From NCBI RefSeq assembly GCF_051235805.1, contig NZ_JBPNXV010000001.1, positions 372,001 to 436,000 of the forward strand: a stretch of DNA of 64,000 nucleotides, written 5' to 3'. The notes under the pieces are model-generated. The model ran no database searches. It had not been told where the DNA came from and saw only the letters and a list, made by a program, of their open reading frames with translations. The stretch is from Pseudothermotoga_B sp051235805 (lineage in GTDB: Bacteria; Thermotogota; Thermotogae; Thermotogales; DSM-5069). Shown one piece after another: positions 17,594 through 26,839 of this stretch (position 1 is its first letter; every line of letters begins with the position of its first letter). The translations under genes were made by a program, and so were the position numbers.

Positions 17594-19216
17594 GTGATTG
17601 AATTCGATGTGTTGGTCATAGGAGCTGGTCCAGCAGGGTTAGCAGCGGCAGTTTCAGCAAAGGAACATGGGGCGAGCGTCTTGATAGTAGAAAGAGAGCC
17701 AATGTTAGGGGGAATTTTGAAGCAGTGTATTCATGACGGTTTCGGTGTAATAGAGTTCAAAGAAAGACTCACCGGTCCTGAGTATGCAGAAAGGTACATA
17801 CAGAAGGTCAATGAACTCGATATTGATGTAATGCTTCAAAGTTTTGTCCTTGACATAGAAAAGATAAAAAGTCTTTTTCGTCTGACTATTCAAAACAAGA
17901 AAGGAATCTCTGTTATCAACAGTAAAGCTGTCATCCTTGCTACGGGTTGCAGAGAAAGAACTTCAAGGCAAATCTTTATACACGGCGATAAACCCGCTGG
18001 TATCTTCACAGCTGGTACTGCTCAGTATCTGGTGAATGTACTGGGTTTGCTACCGTGCAGGCGATGTGTCATACTTGGAAGTGGAGATATAGGTTTGATA
18101 ATGGCAAGGAGATTGACGTTGGAAGGGGCAAAGGTTTTGGGGGTCTATGAAGTCAGAAACCAACCATCTGGACTTGCGCGAAATATATCTCAATGTTTGG
18201 ATGATTTCAATATTCCCTTGTTTCTTTCTCATACTGTGACAAGGGTATTCGGCAAAGATAGAGTCGAGGCAGTTGAAATTGCAAAGGTCGATGAAAACAA
18301 TAGACCAATTCCTTCCACTGTCCACAGAGTTGAGTGTGATGGACTCATCTTGGCGGTTGGCTTGATACCAGAAAATGAGTTTGCAGAAAGGCTTCAGGTT
18401 CAGATCGACAGTAGGACAAGAGGACCAATTGTGGACCAGAACATGATGACAACTGTAGAAGGTGTTTTCAGTTGTGGGAATGCTTTGCATGTGCATGATC
18501 TTGTCGACTATGTTACACAAACTGGTAAGATCGCAGGAAGATCAGCTGCGATGTACTCAAAAGGATTACTTAGCAACACACAGTACTCAGAAATCGAATG
18601 GTCTGACGATATAGCTTACTGTGTGCCACAGAGAATTGCGTTTCCCTCAGACGGTAAGATAAGACTGTTTTTCCGGGTGAGAAATCAAAAGAGGGAAGCG
18701 AAGCTTGTTGTTAGATGTGAGCAAAGAATTATACAGAAAAGCTTTCAGGTTGTTAGACCACAGCAAACGGAGTTCGTGGATTTTGAGCTTTCTTCAGCCG
18801 GGGGTAGAATCACCGTTGAACTCGAAGGAAGGGGAGGAGAAGTTGTGGAAAGCTCTGCTAAGAAAAAAGTGTGTATTGTTTGTCCAAAGGGATGTGAGAT
18901 TGAAATCTTGGGTAACGAAGATCACCCTGTGTTCAAAGGCTATGGTTGTCAAAGAGGTCTTGAATTCGCCAAGAACGATTTGATCAATCCAAAGCGTATA
19001 CTTTGTACGACAGTGTTAACTTCGAATGGTAAGTTGGTCCCTGTGAAAACAGACAGACCAATACGACTACAAGATTTCGAAAAGGTGATGCAGTTTGTGA
19101 AAAGGACCGTTGTAGGAAAACCAATCGAAAAAGGTGATCTTGTAGTCGAAGATGTTGCTGGTACAGGTGCAAACCTCGTTGCAACAGGTACATTGCGGGT
19201 GATTCAGTATGTCTGA
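17594..19216 (+). CDS. FAD/NAD-dependent oxidoreductase fused to DUF1667 domain
   Basis: Partner of the preceding GlpA-like protein. The N-terminal 330 residues are a pyridine-nucleotide-disulfide-type flavoprotein: FDVLVIGAGPAGLAAAV, ILATGCRERTSRQ, the NAD-binding VILGSGDIGLIMARRL and VFSCGNALHVHDLVD. The C terminus is the cysteine-bearing DUF1667 domain (CIVCPKGCEIEI, GYGCQRGLEFA), which is a separate gene next to this oxidoreductase in some Thermotogales; here it is fused. Start GTG 17594, after AGGGGTGAG. It overlaps the kinase by 8 bases. Confidence 0.87.
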   Translation: MIEFDVLVIGAGPAGLAAAVSAKEHGASVLIVEREPMLGGILKQCIHDGFGVIEFKERLTGPEYAERYIQKVNELDIDVMLQSFVLDIEKIKSLFRLTIQNKKGISVINSKAVILATGCRERTSRQIFIHGDKPAGIFTAGTAQYLVNVLGLLPCRRCVILGSGDIGLIMARRLTLEGAKVLGVYEVRNQPSGLARNISQCLDDFNIPLFLSHTVTRVFGKDRVEAVEIAKVDENNRPIPSTVHRVECDGLILAVGLIPENEFAERLQVQIDSRTRGPIVDQNMMTTVEGVFSCGNALHVHDLVDYVTQTGKIAGRSAAMYSKGLLSNTQYSEIEWSDDIAYCVPQRIAFPSDGKIRLFFRVRNQKREAKLVVRCEQRIIQKSFQVVRPQQTEFVDFELSSAGGRITVELEGRGGEVVESSAKKKVCIVCPKGCEIEILGNEDHPVFKGYGCQRGLEFAKNDLINPKRILCTTVLTSNGKLVPVKTDRPIRLQDFEKVMQFVKRTVVGKPIEKGDLVVEDVAGTGANLVATGTLRVIQYV

Positions 19217-20765
19217 AGTGGTACTCGCCATAGACTGTGGCACACAGAGTTTGAGAGTACTTCTATTTGATTCGAATGGTAGATTGATAGAGGTGCACAA
19301 AGAAGAGTATCCTCAAACCTATACTTCTCCAAGACCAGGGTGGGCGGAACAAGACGTGGGAGTTTACAAAAGCGCACTTTCACGCGCTTGTTCAGTGGTA
19401 AAAGAAAGAAACAATGCAGTTTGGAAAAAAATTGCGGCTGTAGTTGTAACAACTCAACGTGATACTTGTGTCTTCTTGGATAAGGATGGAAAGGCATTGA
19501 AACCAGCTGTTCTTTGGTTAGACCAACGAATGGCTGAATACGACAGTCGTCTGCCTTTACATTACAGAATAGGTTTCAAGATAGTTGGAATGGATAAGGC
19601 AGCAAAGATCTCGGCAAAGAAGTGCAAGGCAAACTGGGTGAGGCAGAATGAACCAGAGATCTGGCAAAAGACCCACAAGTTTTTACTGTTGTCTGGTTGG
19701 TTTCACTATCTTCTCACAGGTAACTTTGTCGATTCAGTTGCCAATCAGATAGGTCACATACCCTTCAACTACAAGAAGCTCGCTTGGGCTGATCCCAAGC
19801 ACGATTATCAACCTTATCTTTTTCAGATAGAAAGAGACAAGCTTCCAGATCTGGTTCAACCAGCGACGGTAATAGGAACTTTGACAAAAGAAGCATCACA
19901 GTTAACCCAAATTGCTGAAGGTACTCCCTTGATTGCCGCAGGTTCAGACAAAGGTTGTGAAACGATCGCTCTGGGATGTTTGACAGAATCGACGGCTTGT
20001 GCAAGTCTCGGTACCACAACTACCATGCAGATAACCTCCAAGAGATATCTTGAGCCGTTGAAATTCATGCCTTCATACCCCGCAGTGATTCCACAACACT
20101 TCAATCCTGAAGTAGAGATATTCAGAGGTTTTTGGATGGTCAGTTGGTTCAAAAAAGAGTTCGGCAATCATGAAACCCAAGTGGCACAAGCAAAAGGCAT
20201 CACAGCTGAAGATGTTTTTGATGAGTTACTGAAGATGACTGAGCCAGGCTCACTCGGTTTGATGCTTCAACCCTATTGGGGTGCTGGCTTGAAGATACCT
20301 GAAGCCAGAGGGGCGATCATAGGATTTGGCGATGTCCACAGCAGGGCTTATCTCTATAGAGCGATAATAGAAGGCCTGTCTTATGCCTTGAAAGACGCTG
20401 CGGAGAAAATACAAAAGGTTTCTGGTGCAAATATAGAAAAGGTGATGGTAACAGGCGGTGGATCAAAGTCCGATTTTGTTTGTCAAACCTTGGCTGATGT
20501 TTTGAACAAGAAGACAATCAGGGGTGAAATCTACGAAGGCTCCGGTCTGGGAGCAGCTATAGTTGGATTTGTCGGAATAAAGTACTATTCTTCTTTCGAA
20601 GATGCGGTTAGGAATATGGTCAGATACAGCAGAGAATTCACACCAAATCAGGAGTATGCTAAGCTTTATTCTCAATTATACGAACATGTCTATCGAAAGA
20701 TGTACCGCAGGTTATGCCCACTCTACAAAGCCATGCAAGAGATAACCGGTTATCCAGACTATTGA
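19209..20765 (+). CDS. FGGY-family carbohydrate kinase
   Basis: ATP-dependent kinase of the glycerol/xylulose kinase superfamily. The 518-residue product has the N-terminal phosphate loop AIDCGTQSLRVLLFD, TTQRDTCVFLDKDG, WLDQRMAEYD and the C-terminal VTGGGSKSDFVCQTLADVL with GAAIVG. These give the fold but not the substrate; glycerol, dihydroxyacetone or a pentulose are all possible. Its place between GlpA/B-like oxidoreductases and an AGPS-like protein favours a three-carbon substrate. ATG 19209 overlaps the previous gene. Confidence 0.85.
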   Translation: MSEVVLAIDCGTQSLRVLLFDSNGRLIEVHKEEYPQTYTSPRPGWAEQDVGVYKSALSRACSVVKERNNAVWKKIAAVVVTTQRDTCVFLDKDGKALKPAVLWLDQRMAEYDSRLPLHYRIGFKIVGMDKAAKISAKKCKANWVRQNEPEIWQKTHKFLLLSGWFHYLLTGNFVDSVANQIGHIPFNYKKLAWADPKHDYQPYLFQIERDKLPDLVQPATVIGTLTKEASQLTQIAEGTPLIAAGSDKGCETIALGCLTESTACASLGTTTTMQITSKRYLEPLKFMPSYPAVIPQHFNPEVEIFRGFWMVSWFKKEFGNHETQVAQAKGITAEDVFDELLKMTEPGSLGLMLQPYWGAGLKIPEARGAIIGFGDVHSRAYLYRAIIEGLSYALKDAAEKIQKVSGANIEKVMVTGGGSKSDFVCQTLADVLNKKTIRGEIYEGSGLGAAIVGFVGIKYYSSFEDAVRNMVRYSREFTPNQEYAKLYSQLYEHVYRKMYRRLCPLYKAMQEITGYPDY

Positions 20766-20777
20766 GAGGTGAATGAA

Positions 20778-22487
20778 ATGGAATTTGAGCCAAAGTGGAT
20801 TGAACAGATGCCTCCTGCAGGTTCTTATAGATCTATATTCAAGTGGGGTGATCCGAGGTTTTTTAAACATCCGAACAAGAGACTGTACAAACTGATGAAA
20901 GAAGTCTTCGAATTATCAGACGAGCACTTTAGGCAATCCATAAATACAGGTTTTGAACAGGTTAAGGTGGATATACCGATAAGGCTTTCGTCAAGACACA
21001 TTGAGGCTTTCGAAAAGATTGTTGGACAGGAGAATGTGAAAACAGATGATTACTCAAGAGTCAAGGCGAGTTTTGGAAAAACGATGCTCGATTTGATGAG
21101 ACTTAGAGAAAAGAAGATAGAGAATCTTCCTGATGCCGTTTTGTTTCCGCGCAACAAACAGGATGTTATTGAGATAGTGAGATTCTGCAATGAAAACAAG
21201 ATACCAATCTATCCAAGAGGAGGAGGTTCAACGGTAACGAGGGGTACAGAATGCACAAATGGTGGTATATGCGTTGATTTCACAAAACACATGAATCGAA
21301 TTCTGAAACTGAACGAAATCAACCACACCGTCACCGTTGAGCCTGGTATCTACGGTCCAGAGCTTGAAAGAAAACTGAACAATGCTCCACAGGAGTTCAA
21401 CGCACAGTACAGGTATACCTGTGGTCATCTTCCACAGTCTTTCGAAGGTTCCACAGTTGGAGGCTGGATCGTCACCAGAGGGGCTGGACAGAATTCGACA
21501 TACTATGGAAAGATAGAAGACCTCGTGGTTTGCCAGGAATATATAACACCCATCGGAGGGATTGTCACCAAGGAATACCCTCGGGCTGCCTTGGGTCCAT
21601 CGATCGATCAAATCTTCATTGGAAGTGAAGGTGCATATGGGCTACTCGTTTCAGCCACGCTGAAGGTTTTCAGATACTTCCCAGAGAATGATCAAAGATT
21701 CAGCTTCATCTTTCCAGAGTTTCACAGTGCAGTAGAGGCAACAAGGGAAATGATGCAATCTCAGTTTGGAGTTCCTGCAGTGATGAGACTGTCAGACCCT
21801 GAAGAAACGGATGTTGCACTGAAACTCTACGGAGTAGAAGGCACCTTTATAGACAAAATGATAAGCCTGCGAGGTTTTAAACCAATGAAAAGATGCTTGC
21901 TTCTTGGAATTGCACAAGGAGAGAAAAGTTATGCAAAAAATGTCAAACGGCACATTATAAGCGTGGCAAAGAGGTATGGTGCAATGTACACAACTGGCTT
22001 TGTGGCAAAGTCCTGGGAACACGGCAGATTCACTGATCCATATCTGAGGGACGATCTGAATGATTTTGGTATAGTAATAGACACGCTCGAATGTGCTGTT
22101 GCTTGGGACCAAGTTGAGTACGTTTGGGAGAATGTCAGAAAGTATTGCAAACAAAGACCTAAGACTATCGTCATGAGTCATTGTTCACATTTCTATCCAC
22201 AAGGCACTAATTTGTATTTCATCTTCATAGGCAAGTTTGAGAGTATAGAAGATTTTGTTGAATATCAAAGCGGCATACTTGATAATATAGTGAAACACGG
22301 TGCGGCATTAAGCCATCATCATGGCATTGGCAAGTTGTTCGCACCGTGGTTTGAAGACTGCATAGGAAAGAACCAGCTTGAAATCATCAGGGCGCTGAAG
22401 AGATATTTTGACCCAAACAACATTATGAACCCAGGTGGGACACTTGCCCTTGACCTGAAAGATGCGGAGAAAAGAATGATATCCTGA
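20778..22487 (+). CDS. FAD-linked oxidase of the alkylglycerone-phosphate synthase family
   Basis: A 569-residue VAO/PCMH-type flavoprotein. It shows the FAD-binding YPRGGGSTVTRGTE, VEPGIYGPELE, the stretch TCGHLPQSFEGSTVGGW with YYGKIEDLVV, and near the end LSHHHGIGKLFAPW. The TCGH...STLGGW block and the SHHHG motif are hallmarks of AGPS, the enzyme that swaps the acyl group of acyl-DHAP for a fatty alcohol to make ether lipids; D-lactate dehydrogenase relatives lack this combination. Start ATG 20778 follows AGAGGTGA. Actual substrate is inferred, not shown. Confidence 0.83.
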   Translation: MEFEPKWIEQMPPAGSYRSIFKWGDPRFFKHPNKRLYKLMKEVFELSDEHFRQSINTGFEQVKVDIPIRLSSRHIEAFEKIVGQENVKTDDYSRVKASFGKTMLDLMRLREKKIENLPDAVLFPRNKQDVIEIVRFCNENKIPIYPRGGGSTVTRGTECTNGGICVDFTKHMNRILKLNEINHTVTVEPGIYGPELERKLNNAPQEFNAQYRYTCGHLPQSFEGSTVGGWIVTRGAGQNSTYYGKIEDLVVCQEYITPIGGIVTKEYPRAALGPSIDQIFIGSEGAYGLLVSATLKVFRYFPENDQRFSFIFPEFHSAVEATREMMQSQFGVPAVMRLSDPEETDVALKLYGVEGTFIDKMISLRGFKPMKRCLLLGIAQGEKSYAKNVKRHIISVAKRYGAMYTTGFVAKSWEHGRFTDPYLRDDLNDFGIVIDTLECAVAWDQVEYVWENVRKYCKQRPKTIVMSHCSHFYPQGTNLYFIFIGKFESIEDFVEYQSGILDNIVKHGAALSHHHGIGKLFAPWFEDCIGKNQLEIIRALKRYFDPNNIMNPGGTLALDLKDAEKRMIS

Positions 22488-22724
22488 ACTTTCCAGAAAA
22501 CAGTTCTCATTCAACTTCTCTACCGCAAAGGGCCACTGGAATTTCTCACAACTCTGGTGGCCTTCCGTTTCCAACAGCCTGTATCAGACACTCCTTCTTC
22601 TCAGCCATCATGACAACCCGTTGATTTTGAGTAAATCTCTTATCTTTGAGTTATGCAAAGCAAAGCATTTTCATGCTGTAGTATAATATCGACATGAATG
22701 AATAACGCGCGGAGGAGTAGTGGG

Positions 22725-23165
22725 TTGTTCAGATTCAGATTACAGAGGGTATTGCACCTAAGGGAATCTCAAGAAAACCAAATCAAAATGGATTTGGCAG
22801 CCCTTAGACAGAAGATAAGAGATGTGGAACAGCAGATTACTTCTGCACAGAGTTCTATTCTTGAACTCTACAGATCGATGCTGCAAAACTCATCAAGGGG
22901 TATGACAGGAGTAGAAATACGTCAGTGGCTTGCATACATGGATAGTGTGAATCTGAACCTTAAGAAATTGAATGAACAACTCAGAGATCTAAGAAAAGAG
23001 GAGGAAATCCTCGTCGATCAGTATCTCACGGCAAGGAGAGAAAGAAAGATCTTGCAGAATCTGAGAGCAAGAAGGTTTAGAAACTATGTCTTTGAACAAG
23101 ATAGGATCAACAGATTATACCTCGATGAAGTTGCACTGAGAAGGGTGGCAAGAAGTGAAGGGTAA
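22725..23165 (+). CDS. fliJ: FliJ-like coiled-coil flagellar export protein
   Basis: A 146-residue, almost entirely alpha-helical, highly charged protein beginning FRFRLQRVLHLRESQE, the typical opening of FliJ (F-K-F-x-L-x-x-V-L-x-x-R-E-x-x-E), the escort/stalk protein of the flagellar export ATPase. I choose TTG 22725, 7 bases after GGAGGAG (22711-22717); an ATG at 22698 lies before that site. A TATAAT at 22682-22687 may be its promoter. No other flagellar gene is adjacent, so the name rests on pattern alone. Confidence 0.65.
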   Translation: MFRFRLQRVLHLRESQENQIKMDLAALRQKIRDVEQQITSAQSSILELYRSMLQNSSRGMTGVEIRQWLAYMDSVNLNLKKLNEQLRDLRKEEEILVDQYLTARRERKILQNLRARRFRNYVFEQDRINRLYLDEVALRRVARSEG

Positions 23166-23547
23166 CACATCAGAGATTCTGCGACTTCCCATCTCCACTA
23201 TTGCCTATGTTGGTGATGCAGTTTATTCGCTCTTTTGCAGAATTAAGTTCTTAGGTTTGGTGAAAGTCGATGAAATTCACAAAAAGGTCAATAAAATGGT
23301 TTCGAGGCATGGGCAAGCTGAGAACTTGGACAAGCTCATGGATTTGCTCAATGAAACTGAACTTTCTTTGGTGAAAAGAGCGATGAACAGTAAAGCTGCC
23401 AAAAAATACGGTAACGATCTGCATTATAGAAAGAGTACTGCCTTCGAAGCTCTTGTAGGTTTTCTTTATCTTTCCGATGACCTCGACAGATTGATGAAAT
23501 TGATTCAGATAACATTGGAGAGTTCTGAAGATGATAGTGTACGGTAA
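23155..23547 (+). CDS. mrnC: Mini-ribonuclease III
   Basis: Dimeric RNase III catalytic domain without a dsRNA-binding domain, involved in 23S rRNA 3' maturation in Gram-positive bacteria. The 130-residue product has ISTIAYVGDAVYSLFCR (the catalytic Asp region), VSRHGQAENLDKLMD and YRKSTAFEALVGFLYL (second acidic motif, E-A-L-x-G). GTG start at 23155 overlaps the fliJ-like gene, and its end overlaps rlmB by 17 bases: a compact rRNA-processing pair. Confidence 0.92.
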   Translation: MKGNTSEILRLPISTIAYVGDAVYSLFCRIKFLGLVKVDEIHKKVNKMVSRHGQAENLDKLMDLLNETELSLVKRAMNSKAAKKYGNDLHYRKSTAFEALVGFLYLSDDLDRLMKLIQITLESSEDDSVR

Positions 23548-24244
23548 GAGTGTTCTTGATGAGATCATAAGAACTCGTTATCCTGTAAGAAGAATATATC
23601 TGCGCGAGAGCGATGACAAGAAATTTCAAAGCATTGAGCAAATGCTTAAGAAGATCGGTTATCCTTACACTTATACAACGGCGAGGCAGTTGGAAAAACT
23701 CTGTGGGGAAGAAAAAAACCAAGGTATCGTCATAGACCTTGATTTTCAATACAGTGATGAAAGTGCCCTCGATGGCAATTTGATCGTATTGCTTGATCAT
23801 ATCGTTGATCCACACAATCTGGGAGCGATTGTCAGGACCTGTGTTGGCGCAGGAGCGAGTGCGATCGTGATAACAAAGGATCGATCGGCAAAGGTTACCG
23901 CCGCTGTGGTAAAGGTTTCTGCAGGAACTGTTTTTCGAATACCAATTGTGGTTGTGACAAACCTCACCAACACAATCGAGCTGTTGCAAGAACGCGGATA
24001 TTGGGTTTATGGAGCCGATATGCAGGGAAATAATCTCTTTGAAGAAGATTTCGTGCCACCTGTTGCAGTGGTCTTTGGAAATGAAGGAGAGGGTTTGAGC
24101 AGACTCGTGAGAGAAAGATGTGATCAATTGATCAGTGTGCCAATGTATTCGCCTATCGATTCACTCAATGTCTCTGTCAGCGCCGGTATAGTTTTGTTCG
24201 ATATAGCGAGGAAATTTTCTTCTAAGCAAGGTAAGTCCTCATAA
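23531..24244 (+). CDS. rlmB: TrmH/SpoU-family rRNA 2'-O-methyltransferase
   Basis: SPOUT methyltransferase of 237 residues. It begins with the short substrate-binding domain (IVYGKSVLDEII) and then the knot domain with LDHIVDPHNLGAIVRTCVGAGASAIV (motif 1), VAVVFGNEGEGLSRLV (motif 2) and VPMYSPIDSLNVSVSAGIVLF (motif 3). This is the RlmB (Gm2251 of 23S rRNA) pattern; tRNA-specific relatives are possible. Adjacent mrnC supports an rRNA role. Confidence 0.88.
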   Translation: MIVYGKSVLDEIIRTRYPVRRIYLRESDDKKFQSIEQMLKKIGYPYTYTTARQLEKLCGEEKNQGIVIDLDFQYSDESALDGNLIVLLDHIVDPHNLGAIVRTCVGAGASAIVITKDRSAKVTAAVVKVSAGTVFRIPIVVVTNLTNTIELLQERGYWVYGADMQGNNLFEEDFVPPVAVVFGNEGEGLSRLVRERCDQLISVPMYSPIDSLNVSVSAGIVLFDIARKFSSKQGKSS

Positions 24245-24277
24245 GAGTCTATACGTTTTGTGGGAAGGGATATCCGA

Positions 24278-25276
24278 GTGGTGAGTTTTGATTTTCAATA
24301 CAAGAAAGGATTGGAGATATCGAGTGGCTATATCATAAAAGGTAAGAACTTCAGGGCTTCGATCATCAAATTTCCAACGATGTACACCAATCCATTGCCA
24401 GGCACAGAGACGGTCGAAGTCTACCACATAGAGCCTAAGGAAAAACCCGTTGGCTCGTTGATTCTTTTGCATGGACTTGGGACGATCAACATACCGTTTC
24501 TGCTTTGGATGGGTATACACATAGCCAGCGCTGGTGTCAGAACCTTTCTTCCGATTCTGCCAGGCAATCTAACCAGAACGGCGAACGGTTCTACAAGCGG
24601 TAGGGAGTACTTTTCAACAGATGTGAAGAAAATGGTTCGATTCTGGGAACACGCAGTGATCGACGTATTGAGCATTCTGGAACTGGCTAAAGAGAGAAAC
24701 TGGTGGCACGAAAATAACTGCCTTGTTGGCTATTGCTTGGGAGGGATGATCTCTGTCATACTCTCAGCTCTGAGTCGAGATTTCAAAAAAACGATTACCA
24801 TAACCTCTGGAGGGGATATCGCAACCCTCATGTGGTACTCACCAACACTTGCTTATTTTCGTAGGGATGTTAAAAAAGGCTTTGGTAAGGAAGACAAGAT
24901 GGACGAGAAAAATTGGTTTCTTCAAACCTTTGAAAATGATATCAAAAAACTTCCTTCCTTTAGAACCATCGAAGAGATGCTGAACTCTCAGGTTCATCCA
25001 GTGCTCAAGATAGACCCTCTGGCTTATGCGAGATTTGTTGACTCCGAGAAAGTTGTTTTCATAGAAGCACTTTTCGATAAAGCGCTTCCCTTAAGAACGA
25101 GAAAGATTCTCTGGCAGGCACTTGGAAGACCAAGAAGGTATATCATTCCATCGGGTCATGTGACTTGGCTACCATTCCAGTACTTTTTAGGATCTCTTGT
25201 TTTGAGAGAGATGAACATAAAAGAATTCAAGAGAAAGGTAAAGTTGCTCGAAAAACCCAAGATCGAAGAGAAGTGA
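24278..25276 (+). CDS. Alpha/beta hydrolase with a cysteine in the nucleophile elbow
   Basis: A 332-residue alpha/beta-hydrolase-fold protein: oxyanion segment LILLHGLGTIN, nucleophile elbow GYCLGGM (Gly-x-Cys-x-Gly-Gly), a cap region and late FIEALFDKALP plus SGHVTWLP, where the catalytic His would be. Cys in place of Ser is the dienelactone-hydrolase arrangement, but PHB synthase-like proteins also use Cys. Start: GTG 24278, 7 bases after AAGGGA; GTG 24260 lies before this site. Substrate unknown. Convergent with the next gene. Confidence 0.7.
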   Translation: MVSFDFQYKKGLEISSGYIIKGKNFRASIIKFPTMYTNPLPGTETVEVYHIEPKEKPVGSLILLHGLGTINIPFLLWMGIHIASAGVRTFLPILPGNLTRTANGSTSGREYFSTDVKKMVRFWEHAVIDVLSILELAKERNWWHENNCLVGYCLGGMISVILSALSRDFKKTITITSGGDIATLMWYSPTLAYFRRDVKKGFGKEDKMDEKNWFLQTFENDIKKLPSFRTIEEMLNSQVHPVLKIDPLAYARFVDSEKVVFIEALFDKALPLRTRKILWQALGRPRRYIIPSGHVTWLPFQYFLGSLVLREMNIKEFKRKVKLLEKPKIEEK

Positions 25277-25281
25277 GGTCT

Positions 25282-25791
25282 CTATCTATTTCTCACCTCG
25301 ATCAACTTGGGCAGAAGGAACTCTGGTGTTTTGACCTTACCCTTGTACAACTTCTCCATGAGTTCTGTCGGAGTGGCGTTGACCATCTCAAATTGAAGGT
25401 CTTCGATTGTTATTGCCCAGATACCTTTGACTGGTTCTGAGAAAGAGATGGGCTTAGCAGATTTGTAGACCACGTTTATCCCATCATTCGCTATTCGCCT
25501 AAGTTGATAGAAACTGTCATCTCTCTCCACGAAATACCTGACCTGTTTTTCTTGGCCATCTATTTTTTCCTTGAAGGTGAAGGTCGAACCATCCTGTGAG
25601 ACACATCCAGTTGAGACAGAGTGAAACCAAAAATCCCTTCTTAGAAAATCTACAGTCATGAACAAGTCTGTCTCTTTGTCTATTCTTTGGAGAGTGGTTC
25701 TGAAATGTGTTATCGTAGTGTCCAAGACCACATAGGCTATTGTGATGAAAAAGATTGAGACGATAAAGTATATGAGTACTTGAACAGTCAA
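25282..25791 (-). CDS. Membrane-anchored protein resembling a pseudopilin
   Basis: A 169-residue protein with one N-terminal transmembrane helix (VLIYFIVSIFFITIAYVVL) followed by a soluble domain with a conserved-looking DFLRRDFWF. The single helix followed by a beta-rich globular domain resembles PilW/GspJ-type pseudopilins, but no prepilin peptidase site (G-F-x-x-x-E) is present. I choose TTG 25791, 5 bases after AAGGTGA. It lies 18 bases after asd at the end of the methionine operon, with no obvious link to that pathway. Confidence 0.5.
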   Translation of the reverse strand: MTVQVLIYFIVSIFFITIAYVVLDTTITHFRTTLQRIDKETDLFMTVDFLRRDFWFHSVSTGCVSQDGSTFTFKEKIDGQEKQVRYFVERDDSFYQLRRIANDGINVVYKSAKPISFSEPVKGIWAITIEDLQFEMVNATPTELMEKLYKGKVKTPEFLLPKLIEVRNR

Positions 25792-25809
25792 ATCTCTCAC
25801 CTTCTTTGG

Positions 25810-26835
25810 TCATCTATTTCTCAGCACTTCATAAGCTTCACCGTTCAACAGCGCACATCCAGCAGCACCTCTTATAGTGTTGTGAACCAATGCCACAAAA
25901 CGAAATCTTTTTTCCGAAATCAAAACAACTCTTCCAACCGTTACCGACATACCATTACCAAGATCTCTGTGTAGCTTGGGTTGTGGTGATCTTTGATCTG
26001 GCAGATAGATCACGGGTCTTTCAGGTGCTGTGGGAAGGCTTAGTTTGTTCAGAGGTCGAAAGTCGTCAAAGGCTTTGACGATCTTTTCAAGATCCACTCT
26101 TTGGGAGGTTTCCACAAAAACCGACAGCATATGTCCATCCTGAACAGGTACTCTGTTACACTGAGCTTGTATGTCAAAGGTGGCGTATTTGATTTGCTCA
26201 CCGTTCAATGTGCCAAGGATTTTCTTTGGCTCAACCATCATCTTTTCTTCTTCATTTTTGATGTAAGGTATCACGTTGTCCAAGATGTCCAGTGAAGCAA
26301 CGCCCGGATAACCTGCCCCTGATATCGCCTGCATTGTCACGACGTGTATTCTTTCTAAACCAAAACTGTCGAGTATGGGTTTGAGCGCCATCACAAGTCC
26401 AATCGTCGAACAGTTTGGATTGGTCACTATCTTCCCTGGGGTCTTTTGAGAATCGAGTAATCTGAGATGATCGAGATTAACCTCTGGAACCACAAGAGGT
26501 ACATCTTGATCCAACCTATGACTTGCGGCATTTGAGAAGACTGTGTATCCTGCTCTGACGAAGCTATCTTCAATTGGTCCAGCTATATCGGATGGAAGGG
26601 CAGAGAAAACATAATCGCATTCTATGTTCGGTTCACATCTCTGTACTTCCATCTGTGAAACTTCATCTGGAATTGGTATATTCAGATGCCATTGTACAGC
26701 CTGTGAGTATTTCTTGCCGGCAGAGTTATCAGAAGCTGCAAGAGCTGAGATCTTGAAAAAAGGATGTCCTGATAGAAACTGTACGAACCTTTGCCCTACC
26801 AATCCCGTTGCACCCAGTATTGCCACCTTTTTCAT
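25810..26835 (-). CDS. asd: Aspartate-semialdehyde dehydrogenase
   Basis: Reduces aspartyl-4-phosphate to aspartate semialdehyde with NADPH. The 341-residue product has GATGLVGQRFV (nucleotide-binding), the active-site Cys in NPNCSTIGLVMAL, MQAISGAGYPG and the catalytic His region LHRDLGNGM. The pattern, including YSQAVQWHL, is that of the archaeal/fungal subfamily of the enzyme rather than the E. coli one. Start ATG 26835 with GGGAGG upstream. It is 4 bases after metF in an operon that also encodes aspartokinase and the homocysteine-forming DUF39 protein, which should consume its product. Confidence 0.95.
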   Translation of the reverse strand: MKKVAILGATGLVGQRFVQFLSGHPFFKISALAASDNSAGKKYSQAVQWHLNIPIPDEVSQMEVQRCEPNIECDYVFSALPSDIAGPIEDSFVRAGYTVFSNAASHRLDQDVPLVVPEVNLDHLRLLDSQKTPGKIVTNPNCSTIGLVMALKPILDSFGLERIHVVTMQAISGAGYPGVASLDILDNVIPYIKNEEEKMMVEPKKILGTLNGEQIKYATFDIQAQCNRVPVQDGHMLSVFVETSQRVDLEKIVKAFDDFRPLNKLSLPTAPERPVIYLPDQRSPQPKLHRDLGNGMSVTVGRVVLISEKRFRFVALVHNTIRGAAGCALLNGEAYEVLRNR

Positions 26836-26839
26836 GAAC

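Noticed and set aside
22308..22574. Minus-strand frame over the end of the AGPS-like gene
   Set aside because: Lies almost wholly antisense to a well-supported coding region.
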